From assembly GCF_043290135.1 (NCBI RefSeq), contig NC_134702.1, positions 188,822,491 to 188,886,490 of the forward strand: a stretch of DNA of 64,000 nucleotides, given 5' to 3'. Each line of letters begins with the position of its first letter. Within the stretch, counting starts at the first letter, position 1. The position numbers were made by a program, and so were the translations under genes. This DNA is from Rhipicephalus microplus (lineage: Eukaryota > Arthropoda > Arachnida > Ixodida > Ixodidae). The notes below the pieces were generated by a model that saw only the letters and a program-made list of their open reading frames with translations, was not told the DNA's origin and ran no database searches. Below are positions 44,931 through 55,576 of the stretch, in pieces.

Positions 44931-46214
44931 ATGCCTACCGACGCAAGCGCCGCTCCAACTCCTCCACCGGCACCGCCTACTGTTCTCTGCACCGGTTCTC
45001 TGCGTCTGCGAGATCCCCCTGTCTTCTCAGGCACAGAAGACAAGGACGTTGACGACTGGATTTCAATGTACGAGCGAGTGAGTACTCACAACAAATGGGA
45101 TGACACCGCCAAGTTGGCCTATGTCTCTTTCTACCTGTCGGACTTGGCCAAGCTGTGGTTTATAAACCACGAAGCGGAACTCCCTACATGATCGGTCTTC
45201 AAAACGAGCCTCACACAATTTTTCGGGTGGCCTGAGGTACGCAAACGCCGTGCCGAACAACGCTTACATACTCGGTTCCAGCAGCTTGGTGAAAATTTCA
45301 CAAGCTATATTGAGGACGTTCTGGACCTTTGCAAACGAGTGAACGAGTCAATGTCCGAAGAGCTTAAGATCAAGCATATCATGAAGGGCATTGAGGACGA
45401 CGCTTTCCAAATGTTGCTTTCTAAGAGTCTTCGCACTGTCCTAGAACTGACCGAGTTATGCCAGAGTTTTGACGAGTTGCGCAGGCAACGTCTTTCCACC
45501 CGACGTCCCTCGGTGCTCGACGACTCTTCGTCCAGCCTTTCCACCCTTGGCATAGGAGAAGACCATGCCCCTCTTCTCTCCAAGATCCAAGAGTTCATCC
45601 GCGCTGAGGTCGCTCGTCAGCTCTCTTTGATGTCCTGTGTACCCGATCAACCACGCAGATCGCCGTCTACACTCCGCGACTTCATTCAAGACCAGGTCGC
45701 ACAAGTTCTTCCTCCCGCCCGTGAATCTCCCCCAGTCGCCGCACCTCTCACGTACGCCGAAGCCGTTGCTCGACCTCGAAAGCCTGCGTTCCAGCCAGCG
45801 CCTATGTATTCTCCGCCGCCCTTTTCGCCGCCGACCTATTCACCGCCGACCTATTCACTGCCGACCTATTCACCGCCGCCTATGCCGATACCACCTCGGC
45901 CGCAGTTTTCTGCCCCCTAGCCGCAAGTCGGAGTCTACTCCGACCAATGGCGGACCTACGACAACCGTCCCATATGTTTTGCTTGTGGTGGTGTTGGCCA
46001 CGTGGCACGTTATTGTCGTCGTCGCCAGGCTGCCCAGAACATTCGACGAATGCCCTCTTTCGACCCTCAGTTTTCGTCTACGCCTTCAAGCCCTCCTTCC
46101 TCTTCCTTTCCTTCTGATCGTCCACACGGCCCGACCCGCCGCTCCCCATCTCCACGTCGACGTTCGCTTTCCCATATGCGTCGCCGTTCCGGACCGACCG
46201 ACCAGGAAAACTAA
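44931..46214 (+). pseudogene. gypsy-2 gag, two in-frame stops
   Basis: Gag frame of 427 codons plus stop from the ATG 44931. Same layout as gypsy-1: LRDPPVFSGTEDKDVDDW, LWFINHE, HIMKGIEDDAF, a Pro/Tyr/Ser-rich segment with PPTYS repeats, and one knuckle (CFACGGVGHVARYC). In-frame TGA at 45189-45191 (Trp in gypsy-1) and TAG at 45918-45920. The final stop is TAA at 46212-46214. The gag-pol junction reads GGAAAAC (46205-46211), not the GGGAAAC of gypsy-1. Confidence 0.88.
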
Positions 46215-49200
46215 CGGCCGCAGTTCCCGAGGCACGAACTGCGTCCCCGTCGCCACGCACAAGTCCTCGCCCCTGTCCAGCTAACGTCATTGAAGTGTCA
46301 GTTGATGGTATCGTCGTCATGGCGCTTGTTGACACCGGAGCCGCTCTATCCGTCCTGTCCATGAACCTGTGCCGCAAACTCCGCAAAGTTCTGACGCCAT
46401 TATCCGGCCTCTCTCTTAGAACGGCTAACGCAGAAAGTGTAACACCTCTCGCAGCCTGCACCACACGAGTCGTCATCGAAGGGATTGTGTATATCGTCGA
46501 ATTCGTAGTGCTGCCCTCGTGTTCCCATGACATGATACTCGGCTGGGACTTCCTTGCGAATAATAATGCCGTCATTGACTGCTGTCGCGCTGAACTTGAG
46601 CTATCTGCACTTCCTGATGTTGACGCTGTCGAAGCCTCCCTGCCGTGTTATAAACTGTTTGTTTCCGACGACACCACCGTACCACCGCGTTCTTCTCTGC
46701 TGGTAACTGTGTCGTGTGACGCTATTTCCGACGGTGATGTTTTATTTACGCCCTCTGCCCTGTTCATTCAACGCAAATGTTCTCCACTACCCATTGCTCT
46801 CCTTACTCTCCACCATGGCGTCACGAAGACGCTCGTGTACAATACGCTAGAAGGGCCTTTACCTTTATTCTATGGTGAATGTCTCGGTCACGTGCATCCG
46901 ATCGACGCCCGTCACATTTTTGACGCTCCATCTAGTTTACTTTCTATGGACCTCAGCACACTCATTTCTGACTCTGATGTTGACCAGTCACTCCTTGACG
47001 CTTTCCACCGCTCCATCGATGTCGGAACGTCTTCGTCAGAACGAAGCCAGTTAGTGAACCTGCTCCAAAAGTTTCGTACTTCTTTTAAAAGCCACGCTTC
47101 TGGCCTCAGTCGCACATCAAACATATCTCACAAGATTGACAAAGGAAGCCATACGCCTCTACGGCAGCGCCCCTACCGAGTCTCAGCGTCGGAGCGCCGT
47201 GTTATTGACGACCAGGTTGCTGACATGCTCCAGCGGGGTATTGTACAGCCTTCTAACAGTCCCTGTGCGTCACCGGTCGTTCTTGTTAAGAAGAAGGACG
47301 GCTCCATTCGGTTCTGTGTGGACTATCGACGTTTAAACAAGATCACCCGCAAGGACGTTTACCCGTTACCACGAATAGACGACGCCCTTGACTGTTTGCA
47401 GGGAGCAGAATACTTCTCTTCGCTGGATTTACGGTCTGGATACTGGCAAGTTCCTATGGAAGCATCTGACCGACCGAAAACAGCAATTGTCACACCTGAT
47501 GGGTTATACGAGTTTACCGTTATGCCTTTCGGCCTTTGTAACGCTCCAGCCACTTTTGAAAGAATGATGGACGCTATTTTACGAGGCCTCAAGTGAAACA
47601 CATGTTTATGCTACCTCGATGACGTAGTTGTCTTTTCCACCGATTTCGACACCCATTTAAATTGTCTCGAGCACGTCCTCACACGTCTCACCGACGCCGG
47701 CCTTTCAACCTCAAGAAGTGTCGTTTTGGTGCTCGGCAGCTCACCATTCTTGGCCACGTCGTCTCGCGGGACGGCATACTTCCCGACCCCGCCAAGCTTC
47801 GAGCAGTCGCCGATTTTCCGAAGCCAAAGAACTTGAAGGAACTTAGAAGTTTTGTCGGCTTGTCGTCATACTTCCGACGCTTTATTAGAAATTTTGCTTC
47901 CATATGTGCGCCCCTTACGGACCTTCTTAGCGGCGACAAGGACCTTTCCACCTGGTCACCAGCATGCGACGATGCATTCACCAAATTACGCCACCTGCTG
48001 ACTTCACCACCCATCCTCCGCCACTACGATCCTGCCGCTCCCACGGAGGTTCATACTGATGCCAGCGGTGTTGGACTTGGCGCTGTGCTCGCGCAACGAA
48101 AGGCAGGGTTTGATGAATATGTCGTCGCCTACGCAAGCCGTACTTTGACGAAAGCCGAGGCTAACTACTCCGTGACCGAGAAAGAGTGTTTAGCTATTAT
48201 TTGGGCCCTTGGAAAATTTCGCCCCTACCTGTATGGTCACGCATTCGACGTCGTCACTGACCACCACGCCCTTTGTTGGCTATCCACACTTAAAGACCCT
48301 TCCGGACGACTTGCTCACTGGGCGCTCAAACTTCAGGAATACGACATCCGCGTTATTTACAGATCTGGTCGTAAGCACACGGACGCCGATGCCCTTTCTC
48401 GCTCACCCATATCGGATGAAGGTGTTTGCCTCTCTTCCCTCGAGCCTGCACTTGCGTCATCCGCCTTGGGCAACATGACGGTGGAACAACGAAAGGATCC
48501 CTGGATTAGTGGCCTCATAAGCATTCTTTCTGATCCTCTCACTCCTTCGCCGTCTCGCGCTCTCCACCGCCAGGCTAGCAACTTTTGCCTTAGGGATGAT
48601 CTTCTTTATCGACGCAACTACCTTTCTGACGGTCGCAAGTGTCTCCTTGTGATACCCCGCCATCTTCGAGCTGCCATCTGCGAAGCTTTTCACGCGGACC
48701 CACAGTGCGCCCACGCAGGCCTCATCAAGACATACGCTAGGCTTCGACTCAGATATTATTGGCGTGGCATGTATAACTACGTGCGAAAGTTCATTCGCTC
48801 GTGTGCTCAGTGCCAACGACAAAAGTTACCTCCCGGGCAAGTCTACCCGTCACAACCTCTTCCTTGTCCTAGTCGACCTTTTGATCGCGTCGGCATTGAC
48901 ATTTACGGACCACTACCATCAACTCTAGCTGGTAATCGCTGGATTATTGTTGCGATAGACCATCTGACACGCTATGCCGAAACAGCCGCGCTGCCGACTG
49001 CCACAGCCCGTGACGTTGGAACGTTTCTGTTGCAACGTTTCATTCTGCGTCATGGTGCCCCTCGCGAGCTCTTAAGTGACAGAGGCCGTGCCTTCCTTTC
49101 TGACGCCTTGAAGGCATTACTCAACGAATGCCGAATCGTGCACCGCACAAGTACAGCGTACCACCCTCAAACAAATGGCATGACGGAGCGCTTCAACCGT

Positions 49201-49752
49201 ACTCTTGGCAGTATGCTGTCGATGTACGTCGCCTCTGATCATTCAAATTGGGACCAAGTTCTCCCGTTCGTCACCTACGCGTATAATACTGCCGTACAAG
49301 CTACTACTGGGTTTTCGCCATACTTTCTTTTGTACGGACGAGAACCTTCAAATACAGTAGACACTATTCTTCCATATAAACCTTATGAGTCCGAAAGTAC
49401 AACTCTGTCCGAAGCTGCCCGACATGCTAAAGAATGCCGCCAGCTTGCCCGCTCTTTTTCTACCGAGGACCAGTGGCAGCAGCAATCCCGCCAGACTGGG
49501 GACCGTTCGGCTCCAAACTTTCCACCTGGTTCATTAGTATGGCTTCGGGCACCTGCTACCGCGCCTGGCCGCTCCGCAAAACTTCTTCCCAAATACATCG
49601 GGCCATACCGCGTTGTAGAGCAAACGTCACTCGTCAACTATATCGTGGAGCCCATCATCCCATCCACAGACCTACGCTACCACGGCTGCGACACTGTCCA
49701 CGTCTCTCGTCTCAAGCCATATTACGACCCATTAGTCGTTTCTTCTCCCTAA
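46205..49752 (+). pseudogene. gypsy-2 pol, one stop and one frameshift
   Basis: Open in the -1 frame from the gag end. Protease with LVDTGAALS near 46325; RT up to a TGA at 47594-47596, just before the YLDD box at 47612-47623 (gypsy-1 has Trp there); then a frameshift near 47695-47710. From 47700 to 49752 one frame holds the end of RT, RNase H ([17 protein letters not shown]), the integrase zinc finger, the integrase core with [11 protein letters not shown], and the [10 protein letters not shown] tail. Disabled as a continuous polyprotein, although the two long halves are well preserved. Confidence 0.88.
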
Positions 49753-49788
49753 TCCGCCAGGATGGCGTCTTTTTGTGCGGAGGGCGAT

Positions 49789-49933
49789 TGTAGTGAAGAA
49801 GAGGAGCTTCAGCGGCATTTCTCGGCGCATCAGGGGCATCGCCATCAGCATAAGTTCGTGCTTGCTGCGCTTGGCCGGACGCTGCTGACTGCTTCGCTTT
49901 CTGCGTTCTGCGCTGCTAATAAACCCCGTTACA
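49789..49933 (+). repeat. gypsy-2 3' LTR
   Basis: 145 bp, one difference from the 5' LTR. The preceding purine-rich GCGGAGGGCGAT is a possible polypurine tract. Confidence 0.95.
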
Positions 49934-49937
49934 CACC

Positions 49938-50667
49938 TTGTGTTTCTCTCCCATATGACATTTAACTAAACAATGATCGCTAAAGTGTATTGGGTAAACA
50001 GCATATGTCTTCCAGTGGGCTATTAATTCAAGCGACACGTAATTGCGATCAAGGCGCGCATGGCTATTCCCCTGAAAATGTGTGAAACGCACCTCCCGCG
50101 TTCCCTCCATACAGCTGCCCACGTCTTCTAACTCGAATTGAGTAACTACGTCCGCTAGCGTCCTACTACTTTTATCGTAATTGGCGCGTCCATTTGCTCG
50201 ATCTCGCCCATTAAGGACGCAGTTGAAATCACCAAGTAATACAGATTTTTTTTCCAAAGTGAAGTGCTGCTTTAGGCTTGAAAAAAAAGTAATCGCTCCT
50301 CACAAATGATTGGTGCATAAATACACACTATACGCCACTGACATTCATTGAATACAAAATCACAGGAAACCAACCTACCAGATAGGCAAGCGAAGGTATC
50401 TTGCACTACCAGACCCGGTAACTTCTTAATGAACAAAACGCAGCCTGCAGACGTGCCTATTGCTTGACTTACAATTGCGTGGTAACGCGCCGTAAACCTC
50501 AGCACCATACCCCGGGTCTCCTCCTCGCCGCCTACTTTTGTTTCTTGTACAGCTAGTACATCCAGATCATGATCCACAAGTAGCCTGTAGACTTGGCTCT
50601 GTTTCCGCTTGGCGGCGAGACCTCGAACATTTAACGTTGCCACTCTAAGTTTCGGCGCCACAGCCAT
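49938..50667 (-). pseudogene. LINE-D ORF2, 5' part (endonuclease)
   Basis: Starts MAVAPKLRVATLNVRG as in LINE-A. The frame breaks at the same eight-T run (50281-50288). The -1 frame then continues GDFNCVLNGRDR, HARLDRNYVS and FSDHCLVKCHMG up to gypsy-2. Unlike LINE-A, the SDH active-site motif is intact. Confidence 0.87.
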
Positions 50668-50728
50668 GTCTACGCAGTGCAGAAGTTAGCCAGGGGCATG
50701 GTGCTTACCTTCGGCGTCTAGCATAGAG

Positions 50729-51946
50729 CTAGACATCTTCGGAGCCTCCAGGTGGACCCGTGCCACTGGAGGACAAAGGTAGCCAGTGCTTGTCCGATGT
50801 CGGGTTGGGACGCAGCCTCGTGCTGCTGCGTCTGAACGAAGTCGCCTTCGCAGGCGGCCCCTCTTCTTGCTTTTCGCTGGACGCCTCACGCCGTCCTGCA
50901 GACTGCTCGCGGGGTCTTTTGCTTGGCGCCCCACCACTGATACTCTCGCACGACACTGGAAGTTCGGTTAAATCCACCGGCTCAGGCTCCTTCGATGAGG
51001 TGCTTGTGATGCCTTCTTCGGTTTGGCCGGCTGGCTCTTGAGTAACCACCTCCCCAGATGCTATGTCTGCTTTGGCTGTTGGTTCATCACCACCAGTCGG
51101 TGTAACTGTACCTGTTGAAGCTTCAGGGTTCACCGCGTCGCCTGCGCCTTTCGCCGCGTCTTCAGCCTTGGTCACGTCCATCACCAACTCTGCTGTGTCG
51201 TCACCTTCGGCTGATCCGATAGCCGATGCGTACGTGCGCATGCACGCAACTTCGCTGTGGCCGAACCGCCGACAACGCGAGCATCGGGGTACTTTGCACT
51301 CTCTTCTAACATGACCGGTACCTTGGCAGCGCAGACACTGCATTGGCCGACCAGGTGCAACCACAAGTGCCAGTTCACCAGCCACCCTGATTTGATGGGG
51401 GAGATCTTCAACCTTCACGCCACTCTTGAGCTTAAGAAGCACAGTCAGTGTGGTTGAACCCTTGTCGCTGACACCTTGAACACGCCAATGCTCCCTTGTG
51501 ATTTGTACGACCTTCCCAAAAGCCGCCAACGCCATTCGTACGTCTTCATCGTTGACGCCGTACAGCAGCCAATGAAGGCGCAGCCGCACCTGCTGATCCT
51601 GGGGGTCTACGATGATGCAGCGTCGGCCCTTGACTTTCAACTCCTTCACATCCAGCGAGCACTTCGTAGCGTCCGCGTTGTTTATGGTGACTGCCCAGAC
51701 ATGATTATTCTGGTAGGCCCCCAGTGCCAACACCTCCGGCAGCAGTCCTGTAGGTCCGAGCGCGTCTCGGAAATCTTCGACTCAATATGGTCTGCCGCGC
51801 ACATCACCGTGTAAAAACACGGTGTTTTGCGCGACGCGTCCCTTGGGCAGTGGTGGCAAAATAATCTCATATCCTGCGTCTTGGTCTTCGGTCATCCTGT
51901 TACCGCGGCTAGTATGTGCCGCAAACGCCGCTCCTACGGAGCACAT
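50729..51946 (-). pseudogene. LINE-D ORF1 (CCHC protein), one in-frame stop
   Basis: Homologue of LINE-A ORF1, start ATG 51944-51946. An in-frame TGA at 51782-51784 sits where LINE-A has Arg in RPYRVED, a CpG transition. After it the frame is open for 334 codons with both knuckles intact (CLRCQGTGHVRREC, CSRCRRFGHSEVAC), unlike LINE-A, and the same Arg/Ser-rich tail. Confidence 0.85.
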
Positions 51947-51987
51947 GATTCCTGCGTCCGACGCGCGTGAGTGCCGACGAAAGAATG

Positions 51988-52004
51988 ACCACTGAGCTAC
52001 ACCC
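51988..52004 (-). other. 17-bp tRNA-Ala fragment between LINE-E and LINE-D
   Basis: GGGTGTAGCTCAGTGGT, tRNA nt 3-19. It is both the 3' target remnant of LINE-E and the 5' remnant of LINE-D. No spacer and no complete tRNA separate the two elements. Confidence 0.93.
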
Positions 52005-52414
52005 TTCTTTTGTATTTATCAAAGTACTTGGGCAATAAAGACTATATCAAGCGAACAAAAGTACAATCAAATCGCCAAAGTAAGCGCTCAAGCGTTACTC
52101 ATAAACACTAAATGGCTAACACAGCGTGAGTTCCTCACATGAAGAGTTCTTCACATCGTGTTATACAAACAAAAAAGGGGTGAGGTCAAACAGTTCTCTA
52201 AGACGGAGTACCAGTCCGGTCTAAAGTCTAGCTCGTCGTAGATGTTTTTAGGTGGATAGCCATTTGAATGAAGTGTGCGCTTGAAGAGGTGGTGGGCTCT
52301 GCATTTCGGTCTTGCATTCGTGTCTTCCACAAGCTGTGCAAACCTATGAGGAAAAACATATCATATGGTACTTCATCAAGTGTTGCTGGCAGAAGATAAC
52401 GTATTGTGTGAGAA

Positions 52415-55400
52415 TTAATGACGAAACGTTTTTTTCAGTGCTCGCAGAAGAACATCCCAAAATAGTATGGCATTTTTGCAGCTAACAAAGCAATGTTCAA
52501 TCGTTTCCGGCACATCACATAGACGGCAGTTAACAAACGGAATGAAAATACCTTTTCTTTCTAACCATGTGCTTACCGCCAATGTTTCAGAGTGGAGTTT
52601 ATAGAAGAATGTTTTTGAATTCGGTGGAATGTACATTTTGCGCACTCGCTTCAACACATCGTGACCTGGAAGATTGGCGTACAGTGAACGGTACAATGGA
52701 GGTGGGAAGAGTGTACTCAGTAGATCCTTATAAAGCACCTTGCATGTTACTGAGTACAGGTATTCTACAGAGAAGCGAGCTTTAAGAAACTGATCTGCGA
52801 GGTAAACTTCCTGCATGAATCCCCACAAGCATGGGCGTTCGGAGAAGTTGGATGAAACAATTAAATCTGGTAAGCAATCAACAAGTGTAACCTGCAAGAA
52901 GGAACGGATTACAGGATAGGAATTGTCTCGAAAAAAGAAGAATCGGGACACTATTTGCCATAGATAAAGGTGTTTTAGTCCTAACCCACCCTCCCTAACT
53001 GGCTTCAATATATTATCACGACGCATGGGCTCAAAAGTCGAAGAGCATATGAAAGTAGCGAAAATCCGATGAAAGCGTTGTATATAGAATCTTGCGCAAT
53101 CAATAGGTTGTAATACGTAGTAAAGTTTTGTCGCTAAGAAAGTATTGCAAGCTTCAGCTCTCCCAAATATCGAAAGTCGATAGGGCACAAATGTCTGGGC
53201 CTGTCGTTCAAGCTTAGGGACACGTTCCTTCCAGTAATGCGCACTGAATCTATATGCATGCAATGGTACACCGAGGTATGTTGGAGGAGTTCTTGTCCAA
53301 TTAAATCCTGCAAAGTGGTTCGGTGTGCTACCCCACAAGCCAAACCACAGTCCTAAACTTTTAGAGGCGTTTAAACGAGCTCCTGATACTACGCCAAACT
53401 TTTCAGTAGTACATACCACATTTTCGACACTTGGTTTATCTGTGCAAGAGAATGCGACATCATCTGCATAAGCCAATACTTTAACCTCACTGCCTAATAT
53501 TCTAAAGCCACGAATGCAACTCGACTGTATTATGCTTAAGCACAGTGGTTCTAAATAAAGTGCAAATAAAAGAGGTGACATCGGGCATCCCTGTTTTACA
53601 GAAGACCGAATAGAAACTGGCTTGGAGAGTTGACCATTAACTATCAGACGAGTTGAGCATTCATTATAGCATAATTTAACGCCTTTAAGAACAACTTTGC
53701 CAACATTAGCTTGTTCGAGAAGAGAAAAAAGGAAGGAATGACGAACACGATCAAAAGCTTTTGCAAGGTCTACCTGTAGCATTACAAGATGTTTTTGAGA
53801 ACCATGACAGTATTGCAGCACTGTTCGAGCGACATGTATACTGATTTGTATAGATCGACCTCTGATCCCACATGTCTGATGAAACCCAATGAGGATCGAC
53901 ATAGCGAATTGCAACCCATTTGCTAATACTTTTGCGAAAATTTTGTAGTCCACATTTGACAGCGATATTGGCCTGTAGCCCTCAACGAAGCGAAGTTTTT
54001 CCTTGTCAGTTGTTTTCGGTATTAACACAGTGTGACTTTTGCAAAAAGATTGCGGGAGTGTATCCATGTCGTAACTCATCTGAAAAATATTCAGCAATAT
54101 AAGAGCAAGCGTTTTCTTGAAAGCTTTGTAAAATTCACCGGAGATGCCATCAGGCCCCGGTGTTTTCAATAAAGGCAAGTTGTCGATTGCTTGCTCGATT
54201 TCCTGTAGAGTAATGGGCCTATTAATGACTTCACAATCACTGTCCTTCAAGGGGTTCACAAGAGAAACAAAACTAGCCTTGAGGTGAGCGTCAGGATCGT
54301 CAGAGGGAGAGCTAAATAAGCTGTTATAGTACGTTTCGAACGCCAAAGTAATGTCTCCGTTATCTTTTATGAGCACATCGTTAAAGTACAAGTCTAGAAT
54401 AACTTTAGAAATCGCGTGGCGTTGCTCATCAAGTAAAGGTTGGCGCGTCGGTTGCTCAGAATTTAAAGTGCGCTGGTTCCGAGATCTAATACGTGCCCCT
54501 TGGAAGCGAGCAGCATCATATCTCTGTAGTTGGCACTTAATATTCTCAATATCTTTGATGTACTTTCCCGGCATTTCGCATTCCATCTCATTAAGATTGC
54601 AAAGACTTTTAAAAAGTATCTTTTCATCATTCTTTCTATGGAAAGACTTAACAGCCCCAATTTCTAAAGCTATAGCACGAATTTCTTGTTTAAAAAGCTC
54701 CCAAGCAGCGAAGATATGAAAACCAATCGAAAAAGATTGCTTCAATGCCATCTGGACGCAATTCATGAATTCCTGATCACAGAGGAGCTTCGCATTCATT
54801 TTCCAAAGGGCCCACTGGGGACGGAATCGTTTGTGACGATTTTCACCAATTTGCGCTATGACAATACAATGGTCTGAGAATGATACAGCTTCGGTGCTGC
54901 AGGAAATTTTACGAGATAGGAGTGATGAGGACACGTAAATCCGGTCAAGGGGAGCATGAGAGCTGCATTGTACTCTTGTATATGCTGTTGCCCGATTCGA
55001 GACCCCAATGTCAATTAGTCCTGCATTATCTAAAATACCGGATAAAAGCTCACCACTCCTGTCTCTCTTTCCAGACGAATTATAACGATCAATCGCTTCA
55101 CATACGCAGTTGAAATCTCCCATAAGTACCGTGCATCTGTCGACGTCAATTAAATTACGCACTTTTTCAAATAACTCAAGTCGTTTCGGAACATCATTAA
55201 ACGCATATAGATTGATAATTCTCCATGGCACTCCTTGCAACAAAAAACCACAGCATATATACCTGCCCTCTTCATCAACACTAGTGCACAATGCTGAACA
55301 GGGTAGGCTTTTTCTCAAAAACAACCAACAGCCCGCAGATAAACCTTTAGCATGTGAGACACACACATTAAACTGAGACAGAAAAGGCCGCAGGACCTTC

Positions 55401-55555
55401 TCGGCCTCTTCCTCGCTCTCGATCTTTGTCTCTTCGATGGCGACAAAGTCGAGACGCTTCCGATTGAGAAGTCTACGGAGTTGTGCTTGTTTCTGCGAAG
55501 ACCTAAGGCCGCGTACGTTCAAGGTGGCAAATATGAGTCGCTCAGACTGCGCCAT
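52415..55555 (-). CDS. LINE-E ORF2 (endonuclease-RT), most complete copy
   Basis: 1046 aa from MAQSERLIFATLNVRG. The endonuclease has TLNVRG, EETK, NLYA, MGDFNC, HAPLDRIYVS and SDH. RT has YRPISLSNVDYKIFAKVL, HQTCGIRGRSI, LQVDLAKAFDRV, KQGCPMSPLLF and AYADDVAF. The C-terminal Cys/His motif CRLCDVPETIEHCFVSC is present. The frame stops at 52415, right after a run of seven A's near 52430. Homology to the other ORF2 tails (for example LIGLHSLWKTRM) continues in another frame with one base fewer, and then in a third frame to about 52180. The last 80 or so residues are therefore out of frame in this sequence. Confidence 0.9.
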   Translation of the reverse strand: MAQSERLIFATLNVRGLRSSQKQAQLRRLLNRKRLDFVAIEETKIESEEEAEKVLRPFLSQFNVCVSHAKGLSAGCWLFLRKSLPCSALCTSVDEEGRYICCGFLLQGVPWRIINLYAFNDVPKRLELFEKVRNLIDVDRCTVLMGDFNCVCEAIDRYNSSGKRDRSGELLSGILDNAGLIDIGVSNRATAYTRVQCSSHAPLDRIYVSSSLLSRKISCSTEAVSFSDHCIVIAQIGENRHKRFRPQWALWKMNAKLLCDQEFMNCVQMALKQSFSIGFHIFAAWELFKQEIRAIALEIGAVKSFHRKNDEKILFKSLCNLNEMECEMPGKYIKDIENIKCQLQRYDAARFQGARIRSRNQRTLNSEQPTRQPLLDEQRHAISKVILDLYFNDVLIKDNGDITLAFETYYNSLFSSPSDDPDAHLKASFVSLVNPLKDSDCEVINRPITLQEIEQAIDNLPLLKTPGPDGISGEFYKAFKKTLALILLNIFQMSYDMDTLPQSFCKSHTVLIPKTTDKEKLRFVEGYRPISLSNVDYKIFAKVLANGLQFAMSILIGFHQTCGIRGRSIQISIHVARTVLQYCHGSQKHLVMLQVDLAKAFDRVRHSFLFSLLEQANVGKVVLKGVKLCYNECSTRLIVNGQLSKPVSIRSSVKQGCPMSPLLFALYLEPLCLSIIQSSCIRGFRILGSEVKVLAYADDVAFSCTDKPSVENVVCTTEKFGVVSGARLNASKSLGLWFGLWGSTPNHFAGFNWTRTPPTYLGVPLHAYRFSAHYWKERVPKLERQAQTFVPYRLSIFGRAEACNTFLATKLYYVLQPIDCARFYIQRFHRIFATFICSSTFEPMRRDNILKPVREGGLGLKHLYLWQIVSRFFFFRDNSYPVIRSFLQVTLVDCLPDLIVSSNFSERPCLWGFMQEVYLADQFLKARFSVEYLYSVTCKVLYKDLLSTLFPPPLYRSLYANLPGHDVLKRVRKMYIPPNSKTFFYKLHSETLAVSTWLERKGIFIPFVNCRLCDVPETIEHCFVSCKNAILFWDVLLRALKKTFRH

Positions 55556-55576
55556 GGTGACTACCTTCTAATTCGC

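Larger units (their letters stand above)
44723..49933 (+). mobile_element. Ty3/gypsy-type LTR retrotransposon, gypsy-2
   Basis: A 5211-bp element with 145-bp LTRs (44723-44867 and 49789-49933) differing at one visible site (AAGCTCG versus AAGTTCG). The 4-bp target duplication CACC (44719-44722 and 49934-49937) is confirmed by the uninterrupted LINE-A sequence, which has a single CACC at the same place. Related to gypsy-1 but a distinct family; the proteins align along their length. Internal ORFs carry three stops and one frameshift despite the nearly identical LTRs. Confidence 0.95.
41950..51987 (-). mobile_element. LINE-D, second copy of the LINE-A family, split by gypsy-2
   Basis: The LINE is about 4.8 kb once gypsy-2 (44723-49933 plus one 4-bp duplication) is set aside, and is very similar to LINE-A along its length. 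Junctions equal those of LINE-A: 5' end CATTCTTTCG after nt 19 of the tRNA, poly(A) before nt 3, 17-bp duplication. On its 5' side only 17 bp of tRNA (51988-52004) separate it from the LINE-E poly(A). Point changes and single-base length changes in G and A runs distinguish it from LINE-A. Confidence 0.9.

Noticed and set aside
44021..45043. Minus-strand frame of 340 codons
   Set aside because: A chimera of LINE-D ORF2 with antisense gypsy-2 LTR and leader created by the insertion; not a fusion gene.
45637..46284. Plus-strand 215-codon Arg/Pro-rich frame over gypsy-2 gag
   Set aside because: Out of frame with both gag and pol; the composition reflects the Pro/Arg-rich gag tail read in the wrong frame.
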